Below are positions 1 to 17,299 of a DNA stretch of 64,000 nucleotides, one piece after another. The notes beneath the pieces were generated by a model. The model was not told where the DNA came from, made no database searches, and was given only the letters and a program-made list of their open reading frames with translations. The first letter of the stretch is position 1; each line of letters starts with the position of its first letter. The DNA lies in assembly GCA_037043235.1 (NCBI GenBank), contig JAWRVZ010000075.1, positions 1,254,501 through 1,318,500 on the forward strand. Direction: 5' to 3'. Position numbers and translations under genes: made by a program. The stretch is from Rhodeus uyekii. Lineage: Eukaryota; Chordata; Actinopteri; Cypriniformes; Acheilognathidae.

Positions 1-791
1 GTAACACGAGAATAAACCTTACTGGTTCTCGCACATCAAGCATACATGCTTGAGCTTCCGTTTAGTACAACTCATGTGTGAGTTGATGATTGTTTATTTG
101 TGAATAAAAGTTTCAATTTGTTCATCATTAAGCAATCATGTTTTTTTCAGAAAATATGGACTAAACTGCATAATTCATATGGATTAATTTTACAATCTCT
201 ATAAAAACTTTATAGTGGTAGTCGTTAGCGGAGGGATAGAAATTGTTTAGATTTCATCAAAAACATGACCAGAAGTCTTACAGATTTTGGAACGACATAA
301 AGTAATTCATGACAATTTTCATGTTTGGGTGAACTATCCCTTTAATGGCTATGTCAACCATTTGAGTAAATGATGAATTGTAGATTTTAAACATCAGTGC
401 ATCCATACAAATTACAATTAATCCATACACTGTCTCCATTCATATTGCTATATTGCATGGAATCATGCATTCGCATAAAGATAGTCTCACTTTAGTTGAC
501 TCTTAAATCAATTTTTTATTATTGTATTAATTTATTTGAATTCAATCTATCAGGAGTTAGTTATACTCCACCTTAACATATTTTATAAACTAATATATAT
601 AATAAATAAATATATGATGATTACATAAATACATTTTCTTGAACTGTAAAATCAAATATTTACTTTAAATATTTATTGAATTATTTTCTTGATAATTATT
701 TGATTTACTTTGTATGGAGTGAATGCAATGTACTGAATAGAATGCTCAAATGTGAAACATAAGGCACATTTCATCTTACTGTCTATCTTAG
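1..791. other. CYP2 intron 4 (part); no exon recognised
   Basis: AT-rich. No CYP2 exon 4 signature in any frame. The stretch near 320-345, reading 'gggtgaactatcccttt', is a very common cyprinid repeat end, so at least one interspersed-repeat fragment lies here. Confidence 0.5.
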
Positions 792-6829
<6,038 letters not shown>

Positions 6830-7149
6830 CCGTCAGGAACCTGAAATGTGTCAGACTGACATCATCATGTCATTATACACACTGAAGAACAACAAGGTGA
6901 AGCCACTGACACACACAAGAGCATGCAGCTCATCTAAATAATATTATGTAATCAGTTATTCAATGCATGAACATTTGTCAGGTAATTCTGATTTATTCTG
7001 ATTATTTCACTGAGGAAAATAACTTATTTCTAGTTTTTACAGCATCTGTTTGACATTGATGCATCTGAAAATCAGCATGAAATTAAGTTGTGATACTCTT
7101 TTCTTCTTTATTGTGATGCATATCCAAATGAAATGTCTTCTCTAATGAG

Positions 7150-7155
7150 AATAAA
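7150..7155 (+). promoter_or_regulatory. Poly(A) signal of the CYP2 gene
   Basis: AATAAA about 320 nt after the CYP2 stop codon; the first canonical hexamer in a plausible 3'UTR (6830-7170). Confidence 0.5.
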
Positions 7156-7837
7156 TGAAGGGCGGGGCTTGATTTAGTCTGTGGGAGTTGATTGGATGGT
7201 TGTGGTTTGATATTGGTGGATCTCATGTGAGTGACAGGTGACTCCGCCTTCATCATCAGAGAAAAGAAAGGGAAGTTATTTTGATTAAAGATTGAAAGAA
7301 GGGTGCATAATAATAAAATGAATAATAATAAAAAATATATAATTTATAATAAAAAAAGAATGTTTAAATTTGGTTTAATGGTGGTTAAAAGTTTCGAACA
7401 ATTATTTAAACAGATTATTACAGATGCATGTATTTTATTTAATAATAAACTGTATACTCATGTAGTTATATATGATTTGTATGGTGAAATACTTTTACTA
7501 CAAATTAAAAATGACATGCAATTAAACCGTTCTCATTTAAAGAATGAAGCGTTACTTTCATGTCTAAAGTATATACAGTATATTTTCCTTTTCCCCCCAT
7601 AACAATGAACATTAATGTGTAAATATACTATCAAACTCTAGTTGAACTCACATGTGCATTTAGGACCATGTGTTTAAAAATGTTGAACTGGTTCAGTTGC
7701 TAGATTATATGACTCGAGTTTCCATGTTTTGGCATAAAAAACACATTCATCCTCTGAACAATCACGCTATATCTGCAGTCTCAAAGTTTGTCTTATATAC
7801 TGTACCTAATTGACAAACATTTCATTTCATTTCATTC
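7156..7837. other. Intergenic, nothing recognised
   Basis: AT-rich stretch after the CYP2 gene. A 99-codon ORF at 7303-7602 is Asn/Lys/Ile-rich low complexity with no domain; it is treated as chance. Confidence 0.5.
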
Positions 7838-7988
7838 ATGCATTTGTCAGATGCTTTTATCCAAAGCGACTTGCGTTGCATTCAAGAAACACATTGACAT
7901 TCTAATCAGTTCTTGCTTTCACTGGGAATCGAACCCATGACCTTGATGCTGCAAGTGCCAATCTACTGGTTGAGCAACAGGAAACTAC
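7838..7988 (-). mobile_element. tRNA-derived SINE, minus orientation
   Basis: Read on the minus strand, it has a tRNA-like head with B box GGTTCGATTCCC (shown on + as GGGAATCGAACCC), then GAAAGCAAGAACTGATT and the tail GCAAGTCGCTTTGGATAAAAG. It belongs to the same family as the copies at 20709, 25880, 26653, 40117 and 46800. The family resembles the HAmo/V-type SINEs of carps. The 7989-8932 interval holds no recognised feature except a short CT run near 8659. Confidence 0.8.
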
Positions 7989-8815
7989 AAAGTGAGTTTA
8001 AGTCAAGACGCACAACTTTAATAATGGATGTGCAATTGATTTTTAGATTTAATATCAAATATTTAAAATTTGTAGCAATTCAAATGCAACTTAGTTAATC
8101 AATATTCCAAATAAGATGTCCAATGTTCCATAGTATTTGTCAATATGTGTACATAAACTTATACAAGGTCTTGGCTTCACATATTTTTCTCTTCAAGTAC
8201 TGTTTTATCTGATGTATTGTGCACTATTTAATGACCTTGCTTCATCTCCTGTCAGAGGTTGTTGTGGCACCATTGGAGAGAGTTAAAGGTAAAACTCTAC
8301 CCTCTTGTGTTCATTTCAAGTATTGTGTATGAGAAGGGCTCTGATGTGGGCATTAGCAATACATCAGTGGTACAATAAGGATTCAATGCCTTAAACTTTA
8401 TAGATGTGATATGTGTTATTCCTTATTTTTTGACTGTCACAATTCCCAAGTGATGTATGTGCATCGGTTAATTCCTGTCTACATCAGTTTCATTCTTGAA
8501 TCTTAAATAAAAATGAGTGTTGACGCACATTGGAGCACCCAAAAAGGTTTTTGATAGTTAACCGACTAAACTGCAGTAAGTAAGTGGGAAGTTAATGTTA
8601 TGAAACCAAGAAATGACCAGGTTAACTTCACAGCAAAAAGAAAACAACAAGAAATTATATTCTCTCTCTCTCTCTCTCTATCTTTTGTAACATAGTTTTC
8701 ATGACAATGAAACATATTAGAATTAAAAATAGGATTCGATAGGATATTTTTTAGGCGGTGAGACATTGACTTGTATGTGTTTATGTGAGTCTCTCAGTTT
8801 TCTGTATTGCAAAGC

Positions 8816-8821
8816 TTTAAT
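8816..8821 (-). promoter_or_regulatory. Possible variant poly(A) signal of c1orf87
   Basis: ATTAAA on the minus strand, ~112 nt after the stop. No canonical AATAAA was seen nearer. Confidence 0.35.
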
Positions 8822-8932
8822 TCAAAAGCCCTTTACAGGGTCAATGTTAATGTTTCCCCGAGCGGTTATTGAGGAAGACTGTAACGCTGTAGTTTGGGCA
8901 TAACGGTAGATTTAAGAAAAGGGTCAGAAGGT

Positions 8933-9093
8933 TTATAGTTCCTTCAGCTGCTGCAGAGCCGAGGCGAGGTGAACCTTGCCCTCTCGCTGAGTGTTGTGTG
9001 TGATTTCTTTGACCTTCAGTGGACTCAGATTCAGATCAAAGATGAGGCTGTAGTTCTGTATCAGGCGTTTGGCTTGATCTCTTTCCACATAAC
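8933..9093 (-). CDS. c1orf87: c1orf87 last coding exon (stop)
   Basis: 161 nt from the acceptor TTTTTCAG to TAA at 8935-8933. It encodes YVERDQAKRLIQNYSLIF and ends LASALQQLKEL. Confidence 0.88.
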
Positions 9094-12000
9094 CTGAAAA
9101 AGAAAGTCCAAAACATCATTTTGGCTTACAAAGTTCTATCGCTTCCTAGTCCATCACATTTTAAATTGCTTTAAAAAGGTAATGCAGTAATACCTTGAGA
9201 TACGAGCGTCCTGACATACGAGTAAGCCTTTGAGCAAATTTTGTGCTTTGATACGCAAGTTAATATTTGAGATACGAGTAGCTTACAGATGCCGACGCTA
9301 GTGGTGGAGCTCACTCACTACTTCACTTCACGGTTCGTCGACTAAAATAAAAGTGCTTGCGCAAGCAAGAGTCGTCGAGAGAAGATCTAGAACACACACA
9401 TGTGGGGAATGTTGGCTTGTGCATATTGGCTGCAGATGAGATTTCATCAACAACAACAACAACAAACTTTATTTATAAAGCACTAAAAAAACTACCGAAG
9501 TAGACCAAAGTGCTGTACAGAAAGATTAAAAATAATAGAATAAAATAATAATACATAAAAACAAAAGTCACAAAATGTCAACTTCAAGTGATAAAAGCCA
9601 AGGAAAAAAGGTGAGTTTTCAGAAGAGATTTAAAACGAGACATTGAAGTGGCCTGTGTAATGTGCAGTGGCAGGTCATTCCACATGTTTGGTGCTGCCGC
9701 CGCAAAAGCACGATCCCCTCTTAATTTTCGCCTTGTTTTGGGAACTTTCAGGAGCAGATGATCAGCTGACCTGAGAGAACGGGTGGGTGTGTAAGGAACA
9801 AGTCGCTCAGACATGTATGGTGGGGCAAGACCATTTAGAGATTTAAAAACAAATAAAAGAATTTTAAAATGAATCCTGAACTGTACTGGCAACCAGTGTA
9901 AGGAGGCTAAGAATGTACTTAACTTTTCATGCGCGCAAGGGATTTAAATTAGCTCACTGGTCCCGTTTTTTCGCATGTAGATCTGTTATCCACTCGCAGC
10001 TGTAATTTACACAAACACAAACATCAGTTTTGCGCTTGTTTCTTTACGCCATTTATTTTTCGCCTTACGGTCTTCTGTATCGTGTTTGCGTAATCTACGT
10101 CACCCCTCCTTCCTCCCTCCTCCTCCTCCTCCTCCTCCTCCGCACATGCCGTCATTAGCTGCTATTGTATCGTCTGTCTCGAAGGTAAGAACTCATAATT
10201 AAAACCACACTTTGTTTTATATCACAGGGATCCTTGTATACTATAATTTTGTGTGTGTTTATGTCTCTATAGAAATTAAAAACATATTTTTTGTTATTAG
10301 CACTAATAAGGGAGTTTTTAAAGGGCTGAAACGGATAAAAAAAAAAAAAATCTGTTATTTCTTATTGGAATTTTTTTTTTTTTTTTGAGATACGAGCAGC
10401 TCGAGTTACAAGCTCGGTCCTGGAACGGTTTATGCTCGTATCTCAAGGTATTACTGTATATTGTGTCATTGTGTCTTGATGTTGTTTTTGGGCTCAAGTA
10501 GAATAGGTTTTAATGTTTGTTTTCCCCATATTATACATTGTTGAATCTCGTCTCTTCCCAGTCTGTCAGAAACGCTCAGTTTAGTTCTTGTCTCTATGAA
10601 GCCCCTCCTCCTGAAAAGTACAATGTGCTCTGATTGGTCGGGCGCTTTTAATGTGTTTGGAAATTGTTCCGCCCCCTTACCATAACTGCCAGTTTCAACA
10701 CACGACTAAGTAACTCAAGCCCTGCCCCTTTATTCTGCAAATGAATTATTATAGTGAGGAATATTATGATGTATTTTTTCCCCGGAAGAAACTCAAGACG
10801 ACAATGGAGGCGTTTCAGGAGTTCAGAAACACCGACACTGATAGAGAAGAACTGCTGCTGGAGGAACTTTGCAGGGATTTGTTCACGCTCAAACAGCAAC
10901 ATCACACAATAAAGAAAGATAAATATGGAATAAAGCATAACATTCCTGTATTTCTATGATAGGTTTCATACCTGTGTTTTTGGCATCACTCATTTGTAAG
11001 GCCGTCTCCATCTTCTGGAACCTCTGAAGCCACTTTTCTCTTTGATCTTCAGTCTCGCTGATCACTGATTCCAGGTCAGTGCTGGCCTCTGCATCCCAAA
11101 TCTCTGCCTGAAGGGGATCGTGTTCAAAATATATATTTTTTAATTCTGAAAATGTCAGACGAGATACATTCCTGGGTATTTTTATCAGGCTCGTTGACAG
11201 ACCTCAACACTTTGCTGTTGATCTCGCACAGCTCTCTGTAAGAACTGCAGCATTTCTTTATAGCGCACCTGCAAAGTGTGAATATAATACATCTTACCCT
11301 CACTTTCAGATGAAAAAAAGATGAACTTCAATGCAAATAATGTTATAACCCTATATGGAAAACCATATATGCTTAAAACGCTTTAACTTGAAATTTTATA
11401 AATTATCTTCTAATATTAAATTTGAAAGTGAATGAAAGCATTCATAAGAATAAATACAGTAATGTATTCCTCATTGTTCATGTTTGTTAATATGAGGCCT
11501 TATTGTTAAGTGTTACCAAATAAACAAACAAACAAACAGGTTATTCATGAAAATAGTGTAGTGTGACTTTATGACATGAGAATGATAAATTCATGAATGG
11601 AGCACGTTTAGATTTATGATTAAATTGATGGATTGAATGCCTCCGAAACTGTGTATTGACTAGTTGGATAACAATATTTGCTGTAATTCCCAGAGGTTCT
11701 GATGAAACTCATGCACCTGCTCCGGTTCGCTGGTGTTCCCGAAGGATTTGAACACACAGGCCAGTGTGCTGAGCTTCAGAGGGATCTTCAGTCTGAGGAA
11801 GAGGTATGCAAGTTCTGACTGATGGAGGATTCCTGACTGGGACGTGTCGAGTGATGTCACTTCCTCCTCCATGCTCTGGAATGCGTGTGGTTCCCAATCC
11901 TGCAGTTCCTCTGAGACGGATGAGAGGAGCCAGCGCTCTGGATATGATTCCACTGGTTCCTCTGTCTGGACATGTTGAAAAAAGATCAATCGTTTTGTTT

Positions 12001-15000
12001 TAGAAACTGGTTTTCATTTTACAATATATACTACAATTTGTTTTGAAAGAAATTAATAACTTCGTTCCGCAAGGATGTATTAAATTGATCAGAAGTGACA
12101 GTAAAGACATTTATAATTTTACAAAAGATTTCTGTTTCAAATAAATGCTGTTGATAAAAATATTATTATTTGTAAAGGATCATGTGACACTGAAGACTGG
12201 AGTAATGATGTTTAAAATTCAGCTTTAATCACAGGAATAAATGACACTTTACTATATATTCATATAGAAAACAGCTGTTTTACACTGATATAATATTACA
12301 CTGTTTTACTGTATTTATCATCTAATAAATTCAGCTTTAATCACAGGAATAAATGACACTTTACTATATATTCACATAGAAAACAGCTGTTTTACACTGA
12401 TATAATATTACACTGTTTTACTGTATTTATCATCTAATAAATTCAGCTTTAATCACAGGAATAAATGACACTTTACTATATATTCACATAGAAAACAGCT
12501 GTTTTACACTGATATAATATTACACTGTTTTACTGTATTGATCATCTAATAAATTCAGCTTTAATCACAGGAATAAATGACACTTTACTATATATTCACA
12601 TAGAAAACAGCTGTTTTACACTGATATAATATTACACTGTTTTACTGTATTTATCATCTAATAAATTCAGCTTTAATCACAGGAATAAATGACACTTTAC
12701 TATATATTCACATAGAAAACAGCTGTTTTACACTGATATAATATTACACTGTTTTACTGTATTTATCATCTAATAAATTCAGCTTTAATCACAGGAATAA
12801 ATGACACTTTACTATATATTCACATAGAAAACAGCTGTTTTACACTGATATAATATTACACTGTTTTACTGTATTTATCATCTAATAAATTCAGCTTTAA
12901 TCACAGGAATAAATGACACTTTACTATATATTCACATAGAAAACAGCTGTTTTACACTGATATAATATTACACTGTTTTACTGTATTTATCATCTAATAA
13001 ATTCAGCTTTAATCACAGGAATAAATGACACTTTACTATATATTCACATAGAAAACAGCTGTTTTACACTGATATAATATTACACTGTTTTACTGTATTT
13101 ATCATCTAATAAATTCAGCTTTAATCACAGGAATAAATGACACTTTACTATATATTCACATAGAAAACAGCTGTTTTACACTGATATAATATTACACTGT
13201 TTTACTGTATTTATCATCTAATAAATTCAGCTTTAATCACAGGAATAAATGACACTTTACTATATATTCACATAGAAAACAGCTGTTTTACACTGATATA
13301 ATATTACACTGTTTTACTGTATTTATCATCTAATAAATTCAGCTTTAATCACAGGAATAAATGACACTTTACTATATATTCACATAGAAAACAGCTGTTT
13401 TACACTGATATAATATTACACTGTTTTACTGTATTTATCATCTAATAAATTCAGCTTTAATCACAGGAATAAATGACACTTTACTATATATTCACATAGA
13501 AAACAACTGTTTTACACTGATATAATATTACACTGTTTTACTGTATTTATCATCTAATAAATTCAGCTTTAATCACAGGAATAAATGACACTTTACTATA
13601 TATTCACATAGAAAGCAGCTGTTTTACACTGATATAATATTACACTGTTTTACTGTATTTATCATCTAATAAATTCAGCTTTAATCACAGGAATAAATGA
13701 CACTTTACTATATATTCACATAGAAAGCAGCTGTTTTACACTGATATAATATTACACTGTTTTACTGTATTTATCATCTAATAAATTCAGCTTTAATCAC
13801 AGGAATAAATCACACTTTAATATATATTCACATAGAAAACTGTTATTGTAATAATAATAATTTTTTTTAATCAAATAAATGCAGCATTGGTGAGCAGAAG
13901 GGAGTTCTTAAAAAAAAAAAGTTTGATCAGTAGTGTGCATGTACAGACTTAAATATATGATATCTCACCTCTGCTCCTGTAATATGAGGATTTTGCATGA
14001 GTTGTTTTGAATAACCCAGGTCGGTTGTGGACTTCAGATGTATGTAGGAGAGCGAACGATCTCCACATGGTGCCGTCACACACAGTCTGTCAGGAACCTG
14101 GATCATTACCATACCATTAGCATCCAGCCGTCTTCAGACCATAAAGCATTTATTCTAGAGGACGTTTCTTCTAGTGATCAATGGGAAGTGGATTTCAGAG
14201 CACTGGACAGTGCTGTTATTATGATTGTATGCATTTTCAGCACAACAGACAGTGCAATTGCTCTAATCTTATCTCAAGTCATCTGAGAAAAACTGGCCAG
14301 TTGTAACCACACAGAAACACAAAGTGTGGTTTAAAATTCTTTTGAGGTTGTGAGTTGTGAGCATAATTCAGTGTAGTTTGTGCTGTGGTTGATTTTCAGT
14401 ACCTGTCTGAGAGCATGTAACAGACACTCTGTCTGCTCAACTGCTCCCAGAGGCTTTGTCCTGCTTAAATCTCCATCCGTGACTGTGTTAGGTGGCCTGT
14501 TCCTGTCCTCCGAGCTCTTTCTTTCCTCAAGATGATCTGTAGGACTATATAACAGTTTCAAACAGTGTGTTTGGCCTCTGTTTGAACTTTTACTTGCATT
14601 TATTAATTGATTGTTGTTATTATTATTATTATTACCATATCTATTACTACTATATTATACTAATCTTGGCTTAAAGATGATTGATAGACACACATCTCTT
14701 CAACCTGGCTTACACATAACACATTATACATACATTTTTAATCCAAATCATGTAAAATGATTGTTAGGCTGCATAATTTAGATAAGCCGGAACCGGGAAC
14801 ATTCCCATAACACCTGATGTACTCGATACATCAGAAGAAGAATGGCATCTACGCTGATATTGGTCTCTGTTTATTCCGAGGTTACCGTGGTCAGCTGGAT
14901 CCGGGCCGTATCCAGATCAGATGAAGGACCTGCACCTGGACACGAGCACAACACTGCCCTGAAGTGTCTGCGGAGACCGTGACTCTACTAGACCCTCCCC

Positions 15001-15664
15001 TGTGACGATCATGAACCCATCTCTAACCGGACCAAATTGGACTTCATATTGGACTAGAATTGTTGTATAATAATCATGCACTGTTTGGCTTTTGGCCAGA
15101 GGAGAACTGGTCCCCCGACTGAGCCTGGTTTCTCCCAAGGTTTTTTCTCCATTCTGTTCTTCATTCGTTACGTCACCTGCCGGAGTTTTGGTTCCTTGCC
15201 GCTGTCGCCTATGGCTTGCTCAGCTGGGGAAACTTAACACTTAAAATTCATCAATTGTATCGATTCACCTGCTCTTTTGGGGCTTCTGTTCAGCCAAACA
15301 AACTTTGTTTATATTGTTTTTCCTGTAAAGCTGCTTTGAAACAATCTACATTGTAAAAAGCGCTATATAAATAAAGGTGACTTGACTTGATAGTATAATT
15401 TCTGATATTCATTTTTTTAATTATTAATGTAATTACTAACAGTAATAATAGTATATATGGATTATAATAATACAATATATAATATAATGTTGTTGATTAT
15501 TATTTTTAAATTACTAAATTACAAATTCCATTTTTTATTTTTTTTATTGTGTATATATATTTATTTTACATGCATGAATATAATGTCTATTATTATTGTT
15601 ATTATTATTATTCATTAATTTTGAATTATTTAATTGTGTGTATGTGTATATACTGTATATATAC

Positions 15665-15701
<37 letters not shown>

Positions 15702-15958
15702 CATAAATAATTCAAAATGAGTTCACTATATATATATATATATTGCTACATTATTGTAAAATAATAATATACATTATTATTAATTAAAAAATATATTTAT
15801 ATATTTAATGTGTAATTTCTTATTTACAATTATATGGAAAGAATATCACAAATTTACCTTCTGTTCCCTTCAATAAAATACTTAATTTGTTTCCCACCAA
15901 CAATCTTCACCACCAGCTGCGGCATGCTGTCCTTCCCTGTGCTTTTCCATCCATCCAT
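8933..15958 (-). CDS. c1orf87: C1orf87 orthologue (EF-hand protein), seven coding exons
   Basis: Uncharacterised EF-hand protein; human C1orf87 (also called carcinoma-related EF-hand protein) lies beside CYP2J2. Coding exons on the minus strand: 15958-15858, 14544-14403, 14097-13969, 11965-11717, 11268-11203, 11107-10972, 9093-8933. All are GT-AG, the phases agree, and together they give 327 residues. The start MDGWKSTGKDSMPQLVVKI aligns with the human N-terminus (short basic leader, then 'AMPEIMVKIIG'), which fixes the ATG at 15958. Exon 3 keeps the human-like GDRSLSYIH. Exon 4 has an EF-hand loop, DTSQSGILHQSE, at residues ~164-175, followed by a pseudo-EF helical region. The C-terminal exons are helical and charged, with no membrane segment. 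Human C1orf87 is about 546 residues, so this is a much shorter version; exons could have been missed. It converges with the CYP2 gene. Confidence 0.9.
9185..10456 (+). mobile_element. Tigger-like element, family B, interrupted by an L2 LINE
   Basis: The ends are inverted: CAGTAATACCTTGAGATACG on the left and CGTATCTCAAGGTATTACTG on the right, followed by TA. The interior (e.g. TTATATCACAGG, TTATTAGCACTAATAAG) matches the 610-bp copy at 24226. It lies in the last intron of c1orf87. A (CTC)n run occurs at 10114-10141. No transposase remains. The pogo/Tigger assignment rests on the TIR and TA target only. Confidence 0.75.
9452..9912 (-). mobile_element. L2-type LINE 3' end nested in the Tigger-like element
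   Basis: The minus-strand ORF of 102 codons (9892-9584) is the C-terminal tail of a fish L2-type ORF2: LNGLAPPYMSERLVPYTP, LRGDRAFAAAAPNMWNDLP, FKSLLKTHLFSLAF. Its 3'UTR ends in AAGTTTGTTG followed by (TTG)n, shown on + as CAACAACAAC at 9452-9466. The 5' part is truncated. Confidence 0.85.
10467..10735. repeat. Cyprinid interspersed repeat, unclassified
   Basis: Shares long blocks with 19440-19690: CTGTCAGAAACGCTC, TGTGCTCTGATTGGTC, GTTTCAACACACGACTAA. It ends at the 10741 ORF, which is chance. Confidence 0.65.
10972..11107 (-). CDS. c1orf87: c1orf87 coding exon 6
   Basis: 136 nt encoding an acidic helical segment (SVISETEDQREKWLQRFQK). It leaves in phase 1 before GTATGA. Confidence 0.88.
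11203..11268 (-). CDS. c1orf87: c1orf87 coding exon 5
   Basis: 66 nt encoding VRYKEMLQFLQRAV, matching the human 'VNYEKLLWFLNSA' helix. Acceptor TTTGCAG, donor GTCTGT. Confidence 0.88.
11717..11965 (-). CDS. c1orf87: c1orf87 coding exon 4 (EF-hand)
   Basis: 249 nt, phase 0 to 0. It contains the loop LDTSQSGILHQSE, then LAYLFLRLKIPLKLSTL, corresponding to human 'LDPISSGFLLQSQLSRLFL'. The donor is GTGCAT. Confidence 0.92.
12130..13910 (+). repeat. Interspersed repeat hosting the minisatellite
   Basis: Sequence before the array (GGATCATGTGACACTGAAGA, GGAGTAATGATG) and after it (AAATAAATGCAGCATTGG, GAGCAGAAG) are the two halves of a common fish repeat. A diverged single copy without the array lies at 50690-50825. 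Confidence 0.65.
12217..13840. repeat. 112-bp minisatellite, ~14.5 copies
   Basis: Each unit starts ATTCAGCTTTAATCACAGG. Starts recur every 112 bp from 12217 to 13785. Units are almost identical, with only scattered single substitutions (e.g. AAACAACT once, GAAAGCAG twice). It sits in c1orf87 intron 3. Confidence 0.97.
13969..14097 (-). CDS. c1orf87: c1orf87 coding exon 3
   Basis: 129 nt, phase 0 to 0. It encodes VPDRLCVTAPCGDRSLSYIH, matching the human 'TGDQSLSYVH' region. Confidence 0.88.
14403..14544 (-). CDS. c1orf87: c1orf87 coding exon 2
   Basis: 142 nt encoding a hydrophilic stretch (PTDHLEERKSSEDRNRP) that ends ECLLHALRQ. The split serine codon from exon 1 is completed here. The donor is GTACTG. 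Confidence 0.85.
14790..15390 (+). mobile_element. Fish interspersed retroelement 3' end
   Basis: Well-known fish repeat block in c1orf87 intron 1: GAGAACTGGTCCCCCGACTG, TTTCTCCCAAGGTTTTTTC, and the terminal AAAGCGCTATATAAATAAAG with ACTTG tail units. This looks like a non-LTR retrotransposon 3' end or derived element; I am not sure of the family. Confidence 0.65.
15590..15800. repeat. ATT, TG and TA microsatellites
   Basis: Clustered short tandem repeats in c1orf87 intron 1: TATTATT (15593), (TG)n at 15668-15698, (TA)n at 15727-15743. Confidence 0.9.
15858..15958 (-). CDS. c1orf87: c1orf87 coding exon 1 (start codon)
   Basis: The exon itself begins at 15972 after a CTGTAG acceptor; 14 nt of 5'UTR precede the ATG. 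It encodes MDGWKSTGKD...KYFIEGNR and ends in phase 2 before GTAAAT. Confidence 0.88.
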
Positions 15959-16199
15959 GATGTGGGAAGCTCCTACAGAAAGTATAATGAGACACAGATA
16001 TGTTACTCCTCAAACATACGCATACAAACAGTACATTGGACACTTAAGTGTGTGCACATTTAAAAATGTCTAAATCTGCATTACATGACAAGAACTGCGT
16101 CACTTTCCTCAAGCATTTTGTCACTGGCTTTTAAGATTATGAATCTATCACATACTTCAGTGTTGTAAGTCTTGTTTGTGTTTGAATGCATTTACTTAC

Positions 16200-16408
16200 A
16201 CTCTATCCCTGAATCTCTGGCTTTCGTGTCTTTCAGGTTTATGAAACAGAGCAGCGCTCTCGTCCTGAGCTGATATGTTTGTGAGATACAAGCACAGGTG
16301 TGGTTAGGAACAGCAATATCCACAATAAGAGCACAGGCTGTTCCCTCTTGGGTTCTCTGGACTCCAGAGGTGATCTCAGCAGTGCCATGGCTACTCCACC
16401 GCTACCAG
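16200..16408 (-). other. c1orf87: Probable 5'UTR exon of c1orf87
   Basis: Non-repetitive block ending on the minus strand in a perfect donor, GT|GTAAGT, at 16200/16199. Splicing from here to the acceptor before 15972 would put it in the 5' leader. It contains a short upstream ORF that begins ATGGCACTGCTGAGATC and stops inside the exon (49 codons). The upstream border is not determined. Confidence 0.4.
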
Positions 16409-16539
16409 AACACATACAGATAAGAGTGATTTATTACAGTCAGCCTCTGAAAGAGAGCCATTCTGCCTGACTACACAATGATAAGGTAAATGGGGTTTAA
16501 AAGCCTAAAAATGGTATTTTAGCCATTTAATAGAAAATT

Positions 16540-17200
16540 ATTTTGTTTTATTTTGTTTTGCACTGCCCTATATAGCATTTGTGCTGTAGACAATATTAAT
16601 AAATAATTATTATTTTATTTTATTTTGTTTTCTGTTGTTGTTTTATTTTCTGTTGTGTTTTGTTTAATCTTTTTTATTTAATTTTATTTTGTATTGTTGT
16701 TTTATTTTATATTTTATGATGTTTTGTTTAATTCATTTCATTTCATTTTTTATTTGATTTGATTTTGTGTTGTGTTGTTTATTTTATGTTATGTTATATT
16801 ATGTTGTGTTGTTTATTTTATTTTGTTGTTATGTTGTTTTTTTGTTTTGTTTTATATTATGTTGTTTTGTGTTTTTGTTGTTTTATTTTATTATTTGTTG
16901 TTGTTGTTTATTTTGTTATGTTGTTTGTTTTGTTTTGTGTTTTTATTTTGTGTTGTTTATTTTATTTTATGTTATATTGTGTTGTTTATTTGTTTTATGT
17001 TATGTTGTTAATTTTATTTTATTTTATTTTATTTTATTTTATTTTATTTTATTTTATTTTATTTTATTTTATTTTATTTTATTTTATTTTATTTTATTTT
17101 ATTTTATTTTATTCTGTCCCGTCCTGTCGTGTCATGCACAGCATAAACAATAAACAATAGCAATTAAATTTTATTTATTTATTTATTTATATTCTTTAAA
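16540..17200. repeat. T-rich low-complexity tract ending in pure (TTTTA)n
   Basis: Imperfect TTTTA/TTATG/TTGTT repeats from ~16540, becoming an uninterrupted ATTTT array at 17010-17112. Several long ORFs of Phe/Leu/Tyr/Cys in three frames are artefacts. Confidence 0.95.
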
Positions 17201-17299
17201 AACACACAATTTGTCCTGCACAGCATTATTGTTGTAGACAATAACAAATAAATTAATTAATAAAACATTTTTTTTTTAAATATATATATTCTAGTTGTA

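Noticed and set aside
7303..7602. 100-codon ORF after the CYP2 gene
   Set aside because: AT-driven Asn/Lys/Ile composition, no motif.
12217..13840. CRISPR-like regular array
   Set aside because: Units are contiguous 112-bp tandem repeats without unique spacers, in a vertebrate intron.
15972..16408. The c1orf87 protein extending upstream through the 16.2-kb exon
   Set aside because: The frame open through that block lacks homology to the human N-terminus, while the ATG at 15958 aligns with it.
16759..17160. Three overlapping hydrophobic ORFs of 79-133 codons
   Set aside because: Translation of TTTTA-type low-complexity repeats; all three frames stay open.
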